Positions 33,433 to 41,336 of a DNA stretch of 64,000 nucleotides are shown piece after piece. The notes below the pieces were generated by a model. It saw only the letters and a program-made list of their open reading frames with translations. It was not told the DNA's origin and did not search any database. Source of the DNA: Streptomyces sp. cg36 (GTDB lineage Bacteria > Actinomycetota > Actinomycetes > Streptomycetales > Streptomycetaceae); contig NZ_CP163520.1 of NCBI RefSeq assembly GCF_041080675.1, positions 6,911,501 to 6,975,500 of the forward strand. The letters run 5' to 3'. Positions within the stretch are counted from its first letter, which is position 1, and each line of letters opens with the position of its first letter. The position numbers were made by a program, and so were the translations under genes.

Positions 33433-33438
33433 AAAGTC
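33412..33438. promoter_or_regulatory. Inverted-repeat operator overlapping the MFS start
   Basis: GACTTTGT (33412-33419) and ACAAAGTC (33431-33438) are perfect 8-bp arms with an 11-base spacer, covering the start codon and the first codons of the MFS gene. The A/T-rich CTTTGTTTAGT pattern is unusual for this genome and resembles ROK/NagC-type sites. Confidence 0.6.
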
Positions 33439-33468
33439 AGGATAGAGGGATCCGTTCCGTATCGACAA
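33439..33468 (-). promoter_or_regulatory. Promoter of the MFS gene
   Basis: On the minus strand TTGTCG (33468-33463) and TATCCT (33444-33439) are 18 bases apart. The predicted start point coincides with the GTG at 33432. Confidence 0.55.
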
Positions 33469-33641
33469 CCCGCCGGGGTGGCCGTCGCCCCGCCCCGCCG
33501 GGGCGGCCGTCCGGCAGCCGCGGGCCGCCCGGCACGCACTCGTGCGCCGGGGCCGGTGCGGGCCCCGGTGTGAGCGGGGCGACTGCCGGTGCGACCGGCG
33601 GAGGGGCGGCCTCCGTCCTGGATCATGGGAGACTCGCCCCC

Positions 33642-34856
33642 ATGAACGGCAAGGCGACGCACACCAAACCACGGTTGGACAGGGGCCGTGGCGCACTCGG
33701 GCCCGCGCTCGAACTGGTCCACACCGGCCGCGCGCCCACCCGCGCCGTCCTCACCGCCGAACTGGGCGTCACCCGGGCCACGGCCGGAGCCGTCGCCGCC
33801 GAACTCGAAGCGCTCGGCCTCATCCAGGTCGACTCCCGGCCCGGCGCCGCCGCCGGATCCCAGGGCCGCCCCTCCCACCGGCTCGCGGTCAACGACTCCG
33901 GCCCCGTCGCCCTGGCCGCCCAGGTGCACGCCGACGGCTTCCGCGCCGCGCTCGTCGGCCTCGGCGGCCGGACCGTCGCCACCGCGCCCGGCTGCGTCAC
34001 CGTCTCGGCCGACCCGGCGCAGGTGCTCGGCGAGGTCGTGGACGCGGGCGCCCAGCTGCTGCGGGAGACCGGGCTGCGCTGCGTGGGCGCCGGGCTCGCC
34101 GTGCCCTCGGCCGTCGCCGAGCCCGACGGCACCGCCCTCAACCCGCTCCACCTGGCCTGGCCCGCGGGCGCCCCGGTCCGGGAGATCTTCGCCGAACGGG
34201 TACGGGCGGCCGGCATCGAAGGACCCGCCTTCACCGGCAACGACGTGAACCTCGCCGCCCTCGCCGAGCACCGCCACGGCGCCGGGCGCGGCGCCCAGCA
34301 CCTGCTCTGCGTGGCCACCGGACACCGGGGCGTCGGCGGGGCGCTCGTCCTCGACGGCCGTCTGCACACCGGGAGTTCGGGCCTGGCCCTGGAGGTCGGC
34401 CACCTCACCGTGAACCCGGAGGGCCGCCCCTGCTACTGCGGCGGCCGGGGCTGCCTCGACGTCGAGACCGACCCGCTCGCCTTCCTGTCGACGGCCGGGC
34501 GCGACCCCGGCCCCGAGGTGTCGCTCCTCGCGCAGTCCCGGGAGCTGCTGCGCACGGAGTACGACGACGTGGCGGTCCGCACCGCGGCCGAGGAGCTGAT
34601 CGACCGCCTCGGCCTCGGGCTCGCCGGACTCGTCAACATCCTCAACCCCGACCGGATCGTCCTCGGCGGCCTGCACAAGGCGCTCCTGGAGGCCGACCCC
34701 GACCGGCTGCGGGCCGTCGTCGCCGACCGCAGTCTGTGGGGCCGCAGCGGCGGCGTACCCATCCTGGCCTGCTCGCTCGACCACAACAGCCTGGTCGGCG
34801 CCGCCGAGCTGGCCTGGCAGCCGGTGCTCGACGACCCGTTGGGGGCGCTCGGCTAG
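33642..34856 (+). CDS. ROK-family transcriptional regulator
   Basis: This encodes 404 residues. An N-terminal winged helix (HTGRAPTRAVLTAELGVTRA then TAGAVAAELEALGLI) is joined to a ROK sugar-binding domain. The zinc signature CYCGGRGCLDVE lies near residues 265-276, and LEVGHLTVNPEG precedes it. The ATP site is weak: the usual DIGGT is replaced by AAQVHADG, and catalytic NDVNLAALAEHR is present without an obvious kinase aspartate pair, so it is a regulator rather than a kinase. It is divergent from the MFS gene, which carries the palindromic operator. Confidence 0.85.
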   Translation: MNGKATHTKPRLDRGRGALGPALELVHTGRAPTRAVLTAELGVTRATAGAVAAELEALGLIQVDSRPGAAAGSQGRPSHRLAVNDSGPVALAAQVHADGFRAALVGLGGRTVATAPGCVTVSADPAQVLGEVVDAGAQLLRETGLRCVGAGLAVPSAVAEPDGTALNPLHLAWPAGAPVREIFAERVRAAGIEGPAFTGNDVNLAALAEHRHGAGRGAQHLLCVATGHRGVGGALVLDGRLHTGSSGLALEVGHLTVNPEGRPCYCGGRGCLDVETDPLAFLSTAGRDPGPEVSLLAQSRELLRTEYDDVAVRTAAEELIDRLGLGLAGLVNILNPDRIVLGGLHKALLEADPDRLRAVVADRSLWGRSGGVPILACSLDHNSLVGAAELAWQPVLDDPLGALG

Positions 34857-34862
34857 GGCGCG

Positions 34863-34907
34863 CCCTTCGGATCCTGTCGGCCGCGGCCCGGCTGAGATCC
34901 GAAAGGG
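34863..34907. terminator. Inverted repeat past the ROK regulator gene
   Basis: Arms CCCTTCGGATC (34863-34873) and GATCCGAAAGGG (34896-34907) pair with a one-base bulge around a 22-base loop, just after the stop codon. Confidence 0.5.
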
Positions 34908-34930
34908 ACACGCCCCGGGGGTGTGCCGCG

Positions 34931-34978
34931 AGCGCCCGGGGCCGGTCCCGCGCCGCCGGGGCGGGACCGGCGGGCGCT
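34931..34978. terminator. Long hairpin at the end of the phosphotriesterase gene
   Basis: Outer arms AGCGCCC/GGGCGCT and inner perfect 10-bp arms CCGGTCCCGC/GCGGGACCGG with a 9-base loop, reaching into the stop codon of the minus-strand gene. It is a likely bidirectional stop between convergent genes. Confidence 0.6.
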
Positions 34979-35888
34979 ACCGCCGCAGGGCGAACGCGCC
35001 CGGCGGGTTCGCGACCAGGATCCGCTCCACCAGCTCCCGCCCCAGGGCGAGTTCCAGCCTCGGCCGCACCCGGCGCAGCAGATGGGGCATGCCGGGCGTG
35101 TCCGGAGTCACCGTGTCGCCGCCGAGCAGCAGCTGGTCCGCGAACCCCGCGTCGGCCAGCGCCCCGAGCGCGTCCGGCATCCGCCAGTCCGTGGCGTGGT
35201 TGGCGCGGGACGGCCCGTCGAACGCCAAGTACGCGCCCGCCGAGGCGAGTTGGTGGTGCACGGTGAAGTCCGGCGAGCGGTTGAGATGGCCCAGCACCAC
35301 ACGGTCCGGTGCCACCCCCGCCTCCCCGCAGAGCAGTTCGAGTACGTCCAGGGCGCCCGTCCCGAGCTCCAGGTGGACCGCGATGGCGGCGCCGGTGCGG
35401 TGATGGGCCTCGGCGGCGGCGCGCAGGGTGAGCCGGGCGTGCGCGTCGAGCCCGTGGAAACCGCCCGCCACCTTGATCAGCCCGGCCCGCACCGCCCCCT
35501 CGGTCCCCGTCACGCCCTCGGTGATCTCCCGCACGAACAGCTCGGCGAGCGAGTCCCGTACGGAGTCGAGCAGTTCGGGCGGGTAGTGGGCGGCCTGGTG
35601 CAGCCCGGTGGCGGCGACGACCTGGACGCCCGACCGCCGCGAGAGCCCGGGCAGCAGATCCGCCCGGCGGCCCATCCCGTACGGGGTCCACTGGACCACC
35701 GTCCCGCCGCCCAGCTCGTGGAAGGCGGCGAGCCGCGCCCCCGCGTCCTCGGCGTCGGCGACCTCCTGGCCGGGCAGCAGCGGGCTCCGGATGAACAGGT
35801 GGTCGTGCGCGTCCACCACACCGAGGCGGTCGGCGGGGACGTCGCCGTTCACGGTACGCACGACGGCGTTGTCCGGCGACGCGCTCAC
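34977..35888 (-). CDS. Phosphotriesterase-family metal hydrolase (possible lactonase)
   Basis: This encodes 303 residues of the amidohydrolase TIM-barrel superfamily. The binuclear metal ligands are present: VVDAHDHLF (His28, His30), the bridging lysine in AGLIKVAGG, His in IAVHLE, His in LGHLNRSPD and Asp in LGGDTVTPDT. Many family members are lactonases acting on acyl-homoserine or other lactones, with weak activity on organophosphates. The GTG at 35888 overlaps the DUF4865 stop by four bases, so the two are coupled. It is the last gene of the TetR-cupin-DUF4865 group. The natural substrate is not known. Confidence 0.88.
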   Translation of the reverse strand: MSASPDNAVVRTVNGDVPADRLGVVDAHDHLFIRSPLLPGQEVADAEDAGARLAAFHELGGGTVVQWTPYGMGRRADLLPGLSRRSGVQVVAATGLHQAAHYPPELLDSVRDSLAELFVREITEGVTGTEGAVRAGLIKVAGGFHGLDAHARLTLRAAAEAHHRTGAAIAVHLELGTGALDVLELLCGEAGVAPDRVVLGHLNRSPDFTVHHQLASAGAYLAFDGPSRANHATDWRMPDALGALADAGFADQLLLGGDTVTPDTPGMPHLLRRVRPRLELALGRELVERILVANPPGAFALRR

Positions 35889-36451
35889 CAGTGCCTCCCC
35901 CGGGTGAGCGCGGCACGCTCGGGCGCCGACAGATGGAGCACCTGGAACCGGTCGCCCGGGGCGCGCGGATCCGGCCGCTCCCACAGGGTGAGGTCCACCA
36001 GCTCCCAGTGGCGCGGGTCGACCGCCAGGGCGCGCAGTACCGCGCCCGGGGCGGGGGCGCGCTCCAGCCGCTCGGCGACGAAGTCGGCGGGCCGCACCCC
36101 GGCGGGCACCGGCACGCGCTCGCGCGTCGCCGCGGTCGGAGCGCCCCCGGCCGGCCCCTCCTCGTACGCGAGGCCCATCCAGTGCTGGACCTCCGGGCGG
36201 CCGAAGTCGTCCACGATTCCCTGGAAACCGGGGCCCCAGAGAAAGGAGTTCATGCCCTCGGGGGTGTTCCACAGGTAGAACGGGGCGTAGGCGTTGACCG
36301 GTGAGTCCGCGCCGCGTTCGCGGATCAGATACGCCTTGAGGCCGAGGCCGGGGAAGTCGTCGAGCAGCCGGCCCCGGGTGGCGACACGGGTGCGGATGAT
36401 GTCCATGTCGTAGTCGGCGGGCAGGGTGATCTCGTACTGGAGGGCGTGCAC
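35885..36451 (-). CDS. DUF4865 family protein
   Basis: This encodes 188 residues from a GTG with GAGGAG seven bases upstream. It opens with HALQYEITLPADYDMDIIRTRV and contains NAYAPFYLWNTPEGMNSFLWG, the family's diagnostic region, with many aromatic residues. DUF4865 is uncharacterised; its ferredoxin-like alpha/beta pattern recalls small monooxygenases or isomerases of the dimeric barrel fold, which is inference. It sits between the cupin gene (10 bases) and the phosphotriesterase gene (4-base overlap). Confidence 0.75.
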   Translation of the reverse strand: MHALQYEITLPADYDMDIIRTRVATRGRLLDDFPGLGLKAYLIRERGADSPVNAYAPFYLWNTPEGMNSFLWGPGFQGIVDDFGRPEVQHWMGLAYEEGPAGGAPTAATRERVPVPAGVRPADFVAERLERAPAPGAVLRALAVDPRHWELVDLTLWERPDPRAPGDRFQVLHLSAPERAALTRGRHW

Positions 36452-36461
36452 GGCGTACTCC

Positions 36462-36866
36462 TCAGACGGTGGCGGACGGGTACTCGTCGGCGTCGACATG
36501 GCGCTCCCAGTGGACGGCGCAGCCGTCCGCCGCCGCCTCCACGACCGCGAGGTGCGTCATGAACGTGCGTGGCCCGGCGCCGTGCCAGTGCCATTCGTCC
36601 GGCTCGATCCAGACGGTGTCGCCCGCCCGGATCGGCTCGACCGGGCCGCCCCGCCGCTGCACCAGGCCCTCGCCCTCGGTGACATGGAGGACCTGCCCGT
36701 GCGGGTGGCGGTGCCAGGCGGTGTGGGCGCCCGGGGTGAAGTGGACGTTGACCATCCGCAGCCGGGACGGGGCCGGGGGAGTGGCGATCTCGTCGAGCCA
36801 GACGGTCCCGGTGAAGTGCTCGGCCGGGCCGCGCACGGTCTCGGGGCGCTGACGGGTGAGGTGCAT
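36462..36866 (-). CDS. Cupin-domain protein
   Basis: This encodes 134 residues. The cupin metal motifs are clear: GAHTAWHRHPHGQVLHVTEG (His, His and the later Gln/His positions) and GDTVWIEPDEWHWHG with the final His. The single small barrel resembles carboxymuconolactone- or mandelonitrile-lyase-type cupins. AGGA precedes the ATG. It is the first structural gene after the TetR regulator and lies 10 bases before the DUF4865 gene, so it is probably co-transcribed. Confidence 0.87.
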   Translation of the reverse strand: MHLTRQRPETVRGPAEHFTGTVWLDEIATPPAPSRLRMVNVHFTPGAHTAWHRHPHGQVLHVTEGEGLVQRRGGPVEPIRAGDTVWIEPDEWHWHGAGPRTFMTHLAVVEAAADGCAVHWERHVDADEYPSATV

Positions 36867-37077
36867 GGGAAGGCCGGTCCTTTGCTGGGTGGGGAGGGGG
36901 CTGAGGTGCGGGTGTGAGGTGAGGGTGGGGCTCGCGGGCGGCGGCGAGGCTTGGGCCTGGGGGCTCCGGGGCCCGTGCCTCTGGGGCCTGGGGCTCCGGG
37001 TGAGAGCGCGCGCCCGCGCGTGCGCGGCGGTGCGAGCCGGGCGCGCGGTGTGACACTGTCGGCCGCGCCCGCGTGCG
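36867..37077. other. 211-bp spacer between TetR and cupin genes
   Basis: The stretch is strongly G-rich on the plus strand, with clustered GGGG runs near 36888-36930 and alternating CG near 37010. No reading frame with a ribosome site and no clear promoter were found. It should hold the cupin operon promoter. Confidence 0.4.
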
Positions 37078-37644
37078 TCAGTCCGTGCCGCGCGGCGCCA
37101 GCAGTGCGAGCAGCCCGTGGGCGCCCGCTTCGAACGCCGCGGGGGAGCCCGACGCCCGAGCCAGGACGTACCCGCCCTGGACCGTCGCCACCACGGCCGC
37201 CGCGATCTCCTCGGGGACAAGACCGGGCGTGAACTCGCCCGCGTCCAGCCCCTCTTGGACGACCTCCGCCAGCCGCCCGCGCAGCCAGTCGATCGTCTCG
37301 GTGACGGGCGCGCGCAGCTCGTCGCTGGCGATGATGTCCGGGTCCATGGTGAGCCGCCCGACGGGGCAGCCGCGCAGTACGTCGCGCTCGCGCAGCAGAT
37401 AGCCACGCAGCCGCTCGTACGCGGTTCCCCCGCCGCCGAAGGACGCCTCGGCGGCGGCGCGCAGCTCCTCGGCGGTGCGCCGGATCGCGGCGAGCGCCAG
37501 ATCGGGCTTGCCGGTGAAGTGGTGGTACATGCTGCCCTGGCCCGCGCCCGCCTGCTGCTGGATCGCCTTGGGGCTGGTGCCGACGTAACCCCGCTCCCAC
37601 AGCAGCTCGCGGGTGGCCTCGATCAGACGCTCGGAGGTGCTCAT
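37078..37644 (-). CDS. TetR-family repressor
   Basis: This encodes 188 residues. The helix-turn-helix GYVGTSPKAIQQQAGAGQGSMYHHFTGKPDL is typical of TetR proteins. The C-terminal domain includes CPVGRLTMDPDI and EIAAAVVATVQGGYVLARA, the LmrA/YxaF-like type. A TGTAC/GTACA inverted repeat lies just upstream of the ATG. All genes of the cupin-DUF4865-phosphotriesterase group follow on the same strand after a 211-bp gap, so it is the likely local regulator. Confidence 0.88.
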   Translation of the reverse strand: MSTSERLIEATRELLWERGYVGTSPKAIQQQAGAGQGSMYHHFTGKPDLALAAIRRTAEELRAAAEASFGGGGTAYERLRGYLLRERDVLRGCPVGRLTMDPDIIASDELRAPVTETIDWLRGRLAEVVQEGLDAGEFTPGLVPEEIAAAVVATVQGGYVLARASGSPAAFEAGAHGLLALLAPRGTD

Positions 37645-37652
37645 GACGCCAC

Positions 37653-37672
37653 TGTACATACCAGTAGGTACA
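37653..37672. promoter_or_regulatory. TetR autoregulatory operator-like repeat
   Basis: TGTAC (37653) and GTACA (37668) with a nested TACC-AGTA-GGTA repeat (37659-37670), nine bases before the TetR start codon. Confidence 0.5.
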
Positions 37673-37809
37673 GAATCCAGAGCAGCCGTGGAATCCCCGT
37701 CTACTCCCGGGGAGGTACGCCAAGTACCGCTGGCCGTACGACGCCCCGGACCGCCCTCCGGCGAGAGCCTCGGAAGCAAGACGAGGTCCCCACCGAGGAG
37801 CTGAACATC

Positions 37810-38115
37810 ATGAACACACTGGCCTATGACGGACCCGGGCCCTGGATCCTGTTCGTCCCGGTGATCTGGGCGGCCGTGGTCCTCACGGTCGTGACCCTGC
37901 TGCGGCGCACGGTGTGGCGCGGCCGGCGCGGCCCCTGGGGCCCGCCGCTCGCGGACCGCTTCGCCGGCGCCCGCCCCGCGCTCGGTGAACGCTCGCCGAT
38001 CGCCGTGCTCGGCCGCCGCTTCGCGGCCGGGGAGATCGACGAGGAGGAGTACTGGCGCCGACTCTCCGTCCTGGACGAGGAGTTCGGCGGCCGTCCCAAG
38101 GGCGAAGCGGTCTGA
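37810..38115 (+). CDS. SHOCT-domain membrane protein
   Basis: This encodes 101 residues: one N-terminal membrane helix (PWILFVPVIWAAVVLTVVTL), a basic linker, and a C-terminal SHOCT motif VLGRRFAAGEIDEEEYWRRL near residues 66-85. SHOCT helical hairpins bind other proteins or oligomerise. GAGGAGC precedes the ATG. The stop codon is the first base pairs of the heptamer repeat array. Confidence 0.85.
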   Translation: MNTLAYDGPGPWILFVPVIWAAVVLTVVTLLRRTVWRGRRGPWGPPLADRFAGARPALGERSPIAVLGRRFAAGEIDEEEYWRRLSVLDEEFGGRPKGEAV

Positions 38116-38365
38116 CGGCGGACGGCAGATGACAGACGACAGACGGCGGACGGCAGATGACGGGTGACAGACGGCAGACGGCAGACGGCGGACGGCAGAT
38201 GACGGGTGACAGGTGGCAGCTGACAGGTGGTAGCTGACGGCTGACAGATGTCAGGTGACAGATGTCAGGTGACAGATGTCGGATAACAGATGCCGGACGT
38301 CAGATGCCGGACGTCAGATGGCAGGTGCCGGCTGTCAGGCGACAGACAGCGGGTGTCCGATGCCG
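38114..38365. repeat. 36-copy heptanucleotide tandem array (GRYGNCA)
   Basis: From 38114 the sequence divides without any phase shift into 36 units of seven bases, such as GACGGCA, GATGACA, GGTGACA, GATGTCA and GATGCCG, consensus GRYGNCA. Units change gradually from GACGGCR-rich on the left to GATGTCA and GACGTCA on the right, as expected for local duplication. It starts on the SHOCT stop codon and ends 22 bases from the stop of the convergent ATPase gene. Seven is not a multiple of three and no ribosome site is present, so it is non-coding. Confidence 0.9.
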
Positions 38366-38387
38366 CAAGGCGCACGCGACCGTCCGG

Positions 38388-38939
38388 TCAGCTTGCCACG
38401 GGCGACCGGGCGGCGGTGCGCGGATGGGCCGCGCGGCCGTCGGTGCGTACGAGGGCAGGCCGTTTGCGCAGACAGGGCCCGCTCGGCTGGGCCGCGGCGG
38501 CCTTCGTCCCGTACGCGGGACGGGCCGGCGCGGCGGCGGAGGAGGGCTTCGCGGGGAGCGTGAACCAGACGGTCTTGCCCGCGTCGCCCTCCGGCCGCAC
38601 GCCCCAGCTCTCGCTGACGGCCGCGATCATCGCGAGCCCGCGGCCGTTGGTGGCGAAGGGGTCGGCGCTGCGCACGGTGGGCATCCGCGGGTCGTGGTCG
38701 TGCACGGACACCGTGAGGTGGTCGCGCAGCAGCTCGATCTCCACCGTGCAGATCTTGTCCGGCTGGGCGTGCCGGTGGACGTTGGTCAGCAGCTCGGTGA
38801 CGCCGAGCGCCGCTTCCTCTATCAGAGGATCGAGATGCCAGTAACGCAACTGTGCTGAAACGATTCTGCGGACCTGCCCGATCCGCGACGGCAGGGCTTG
38901 GAGCTCCACCGTGCAATGCCTGCTCGACTGGCTGATCAC
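38388..38939 (-). CDS. RsbW-like ATP-binding regulatory protein
   Basis: This encodes 183 residues. The first 130 form an HATPase_c fold of the anti-sigma-factor kinase type: N-box ALGVTELLTNVHRHAQ, G1-like VSVHDHDPRMP, and G2 region NGRGLAMIAAVSESWG. Streptomyces encodes dozens of such proteins, which sequester sigma factors or phosphorylate anti-anti-sigma factors. The C-terminal 50 residues are an Ala/Pro/Arg-rich tail. GGGGAG precedes the GTG. No sigma or STAS gene is adjacent. Confidence 0.85.
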   Translation of the reverse strand: MISQSSRHCTVELQALPSRIGQVRRIVSAQLRYWHLDPLIEEAALGVTELLTNVHRHAQPDKICTVEIELLRDHLTVSVHDHDPRMPTVRSADPFATNGRGLAMIAAVSESWGVRPEGDAGKTVWFTLPAKPSSAAAPARPAYGTKAAAAQPSGPCLRKRPALVRTDGRAAHPRTAARSPVAS

Positions 38940-39082
38940 GGCTGCGACTCCCCGATTGAGGTCCGGAAGAAGCTTTCTGGTCCGGCGGGCTGGATCGCAG
39001 CGTGACCGCCGGTGAACCCTGAGTGATGTGAGACCAGGGTGGCGCAGGGGGCGACGCTCCGCAACTCGCGCCCGGCGGCTGC

Positions 39083-39409
39083 TCAGCCGCGCGGTTCGCG
39101 TCCCGGCCGCACCGCTTGCAGGAAGCGCTGCGCCAGTTCCGCGCCGCGCGACCGGCCGCCGGGCTGCCCCATGGTCAGCCGGTAGCGGTGGCCGTTGAGC
39201 GTGGCCACCGTCCGGTCGGCCTTGGCGGCCCACGGCAGCCAGGGCTTGCCGGCGGTCACCGCGCGCAGCGGCGCGCTGTCGATCTCCCGCCCGTTGCTGG
39301 TGAGCAGGGCGAGCCGGCCGTCCTTGATCAGGACTTGGCCCGCCCTGGTCAGCGAACGCGTCCACCGGTCGATCCGTACGCCCCTGGCGCTGAACTCGGG
39401 CTCGCTCAT
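39083..39409 (-). CDS. Hypothetical 108-residue protein
   Basis: A basic soluble protein starting [20 protein letters not shown], with alternating beta-strand patterns ([27 protein letters not shown]) suggesting a small beta-sandwich. AAGGGGG lies upstream of the ATG. It is on the same strand as the ATPase gene, 143 bases upstream. No family was recognised with confidence. Confidence 0.6.
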   Translation of the reverse strand: MSEPEFSARGVRIDRWTRSLTRAGQVLIKDGRLALLTSNGREIDSAPLRAVTAGKPWLPWAAKADRTVATLNGHRYRLTMGQPGGRSRGAELAQRFLQAVRPGREPRG

Positions 39410-39657
39410 GGCCGCGGTGCCCCCTTCGTACCGTTCCTGCTGGGCAGTCTGCACAACGACGGCCGTACGCACCAGGGCGCACGGAGGATCGGCTTTCACC
39501 CGCCGCCCTCCGCCGGTTCACCGGCGTCCCACAAGCCACCCCTATGGATCCCCAAAGGGAATGTTTGTGCAGGTCGGGGCGGTATTGTCAAGTGACCCAG
39601 CCGTGGTTTTCCAGCCGACTTGGAAGACGCGGGAGACCGAGGCACCGAGGAGTGGCA

Positions 39658-40755
39658 ATGGAGACCATCGACGTGGACCGCAGCGACGCGGCCTACCGGG
39701 CGTGGCTCAAGGACGCCGTGCGCAAGGTCCAGGCCGACGCCAACCGCTCCGCCGACACGCACCTGCTGCGCTTCCCGCTGCCCGAGCGGTGGGGCATCGA
39801 CCTCTACCTCAAGGACGAGTCCACCCACCCCACCGGCAGCCTGAAGCACCGGCTGGCCCGCTCGCTCTTCCTCTACGGGCTGTGCAACGGCTGGATCCGC
39901 CCCGGCAAGCCGGTCATCGAGGCGTCCAGCGGCTCGACCGCCGTGTCCGAGGCGTACTTCGCGGGTCTGGTCGGCGTGCCGTTCATCGCCGTCATGCCCC
40001 GCACCACCAGCGCCGAGAAGTGCCGGCTGATCGAATTCCACGGCGGCCAGTGCCACTTCGTGGACGACTCGCGCAAGATGTACGAGGAAGCGGCGGCGCT
40101 GGCGCTGGAGACCGGCGGCCACTACATGGACCAGTTCACGTATGCCGAGCGGGCCACCGACTGGCGCGGCAACAACAACATCGCGGAATCGATTTACCAG
40201 CAGCTGAAGCTGGAGCGGTACCCCGAGCCCGCGTGGATCGTCGCCACCGCCGGAACCGGCGGCACCTCGGCCACCATCGCGCGCTATGTGCACTACATGC
40301 AGTACGACACCCGCGTCTGCGTCCCGGACCCGGAGAACTCCTGCTTCTTCGACGGCTGGACCCGCGGCGACGCGCTGGCCTCCAGCGACTGCGGCTCGCG
40401 CATCGAGGGCATCGGCCGCCCCCGGATGGAGCCGAGCTTCCTGCCCGGCGCCATCGACCGCATGATGAAGGTCCCGGACGCGGCGAGCGTGGCCGCCGTG
40501 CGCGCCCTTGAGCAGGCCATCGGCCGCAAGGCGGGCGGCTCCACCGGCACCGGGCTGTGGTCCTCGCTGAAGATCGTCGCCGAGATGGTGGCCGCGGGCC
40601 GCACCGGCAGCGTCGTCACCCTGCTCTGCGACCCCGGCGACCGCTACCTCGACAAGTACTACTCCGACGCCTGGCTGGCCGAACAGGGCCTGGACATCGC
40701 GCCGTACACGGCCGCGATCGACACCTTCCTGGCCACCGGAGCCTGGCCGGAGTAG
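39658..40755 (+). CDS. Cysteine synthase-family PLP enzyme (Cds1-like cysteine desulfhydrase)
   Basis: This encodes 365 residues of a fold-type II PLP enzyme. The PLP lysine is Lys63 in [12 protein letters not shown]; the substrate loop [15 protein letters not shown] and the phosphate-binding GTGGTSA segment follow. The overall form, with [13 protein letters not shown] and [11 protein letters not shown], resembles mycobacterial Cds1, which degrades L-cysteine to sulfide, pyruvate and ammonia, rather than CysK/CysM. GAGGAG precedes the ATG. It appears monocistronic; the 248-bp upstream region shows no defined operator. Confidence 0.85.
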   Translation: METIDVDRSDAAYRAWLKDAVRKVQADANRSADTHLLRFPLPERWGIDLYLKDESTHPTGSLKHRLARSLFLYGLCNGWIRPGKPVIEASSGSTAVSEAYFAGLVGVPFIAVMPRTTSAEKCRLIEFHGGQCHFVDDSRKMYEEAAALALETGGHYMDQFTYAERATDWRGNNNIAESIYQQLKLERYPEPAWIVATAGTGGTSATIARYVHYMQYDTRVCVPDPENSCFFDGWTRGDALASSDCGSRIEGIGRPRMEPSFLPGAIDRMMKVPDAASVAAVRALEQAIGRKAGGSTGTGLWSSLKIVAEMVAAGRTGSVVTLLCDPGDRYLDKYYSDAWLAEQGLDIAPYTAAIDTFLATGAWPE

Positions 40756-40771
40756 GCCGGACCCGGCGGGG

Positions 40772-41257
40772 TCACCGGTCGGTGGCGCGGCCGGAAACAG
40801 CCAGTCTCCGGTCGAGCGCGCCCACCGCGTCGCGGAACGCGCGCCCGAACCCCGGCCGCCCCAGCCGCAGCGCCAGCCGGAAGGGCGCCCCGCCCGCCGC
40901 CGCGAACGTCCACTGCACCCGGGTGCCCGTGGCGGTCGGGGTCAGCCGCCACTCCTCCAGGAGGGCGTGCGGGCCGGGGGCGTTGGTGACGTCGACCCGG
41001 TACGCGTAGCGCGCGTCCGGTTCGGCGGCCATCACCGTCTCCTCGAACCGGGTGCCGCCGCGCAGCCGTACCTCCCGGCCGCCCTCGGTCGCCCGCGCGC
41101 GGGTCACCGCGGTGAACCACTGCGGCCAGGCATCGGTCTCCACGGCCAGCGCCCGGTACACCGCGTCCGCCGGGGCGGACACTTCGGCGGCGAACACCAG
41201 GCGCAACGGGGCGGTCTCGACGAAGTCGAGCTCCACGGGACGGAGTCGGCGAACCAT
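40772..41257 (-). CDS. SRPBCC-family (START-like) protein
   Basis: This encodes 161 residues. The pattern LRLVFAAEVSAPADAVYRAL, WPQWFTAVTRA, RVDVTNAPGPHALLEEWRLTP and a long C-terminal helix is the helix-grip fold of polyketide cyclase/AHSA1-like proteins, which bind hydrophobic ligands in a deep cavity. GGAGGTG precedes the ATG. It is convergent with the Cds1-like gene with 16 bases between them. No biosynthetic genes are adjacent, so a general lipid-binding role is as likely as a catalytic one. Confidence 0.82.
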   Translation of the reverse strand: MVRRLRPVELDFVETAPLRLVFAAEVSAPADAVYRALAVETDAWPQWFTAVTRARATEGGREVRLRGGTRFEETVMAAEPDARYAYRVDVTNAPGPHALLEEWRLTPTATGTRVQWTFAAAGGAPFRLALRLGRPGFGRAFRDAVGALDRRLAVSGRATDR

Positions 41258-41336
41258 CGGGCCGCACCTCCAGCGGGTCGGGGTCGACGGGCACGAGCGG
41301 TCAACGCTGAGCCCGCACACCATAACTGGCTGTCCG

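Noticed and set aside
36888..36930. Possible G-quadruplex upstream of the cupin gene
   Set aside because: Three close GGG runs are present, but the fourth needs a loop longer than seven bases, so the usual pattern is not met.
38114..38365. CRISPR array
   Set aside because: The repeat is seven bases with no unique spacers, and no cas genes are present.
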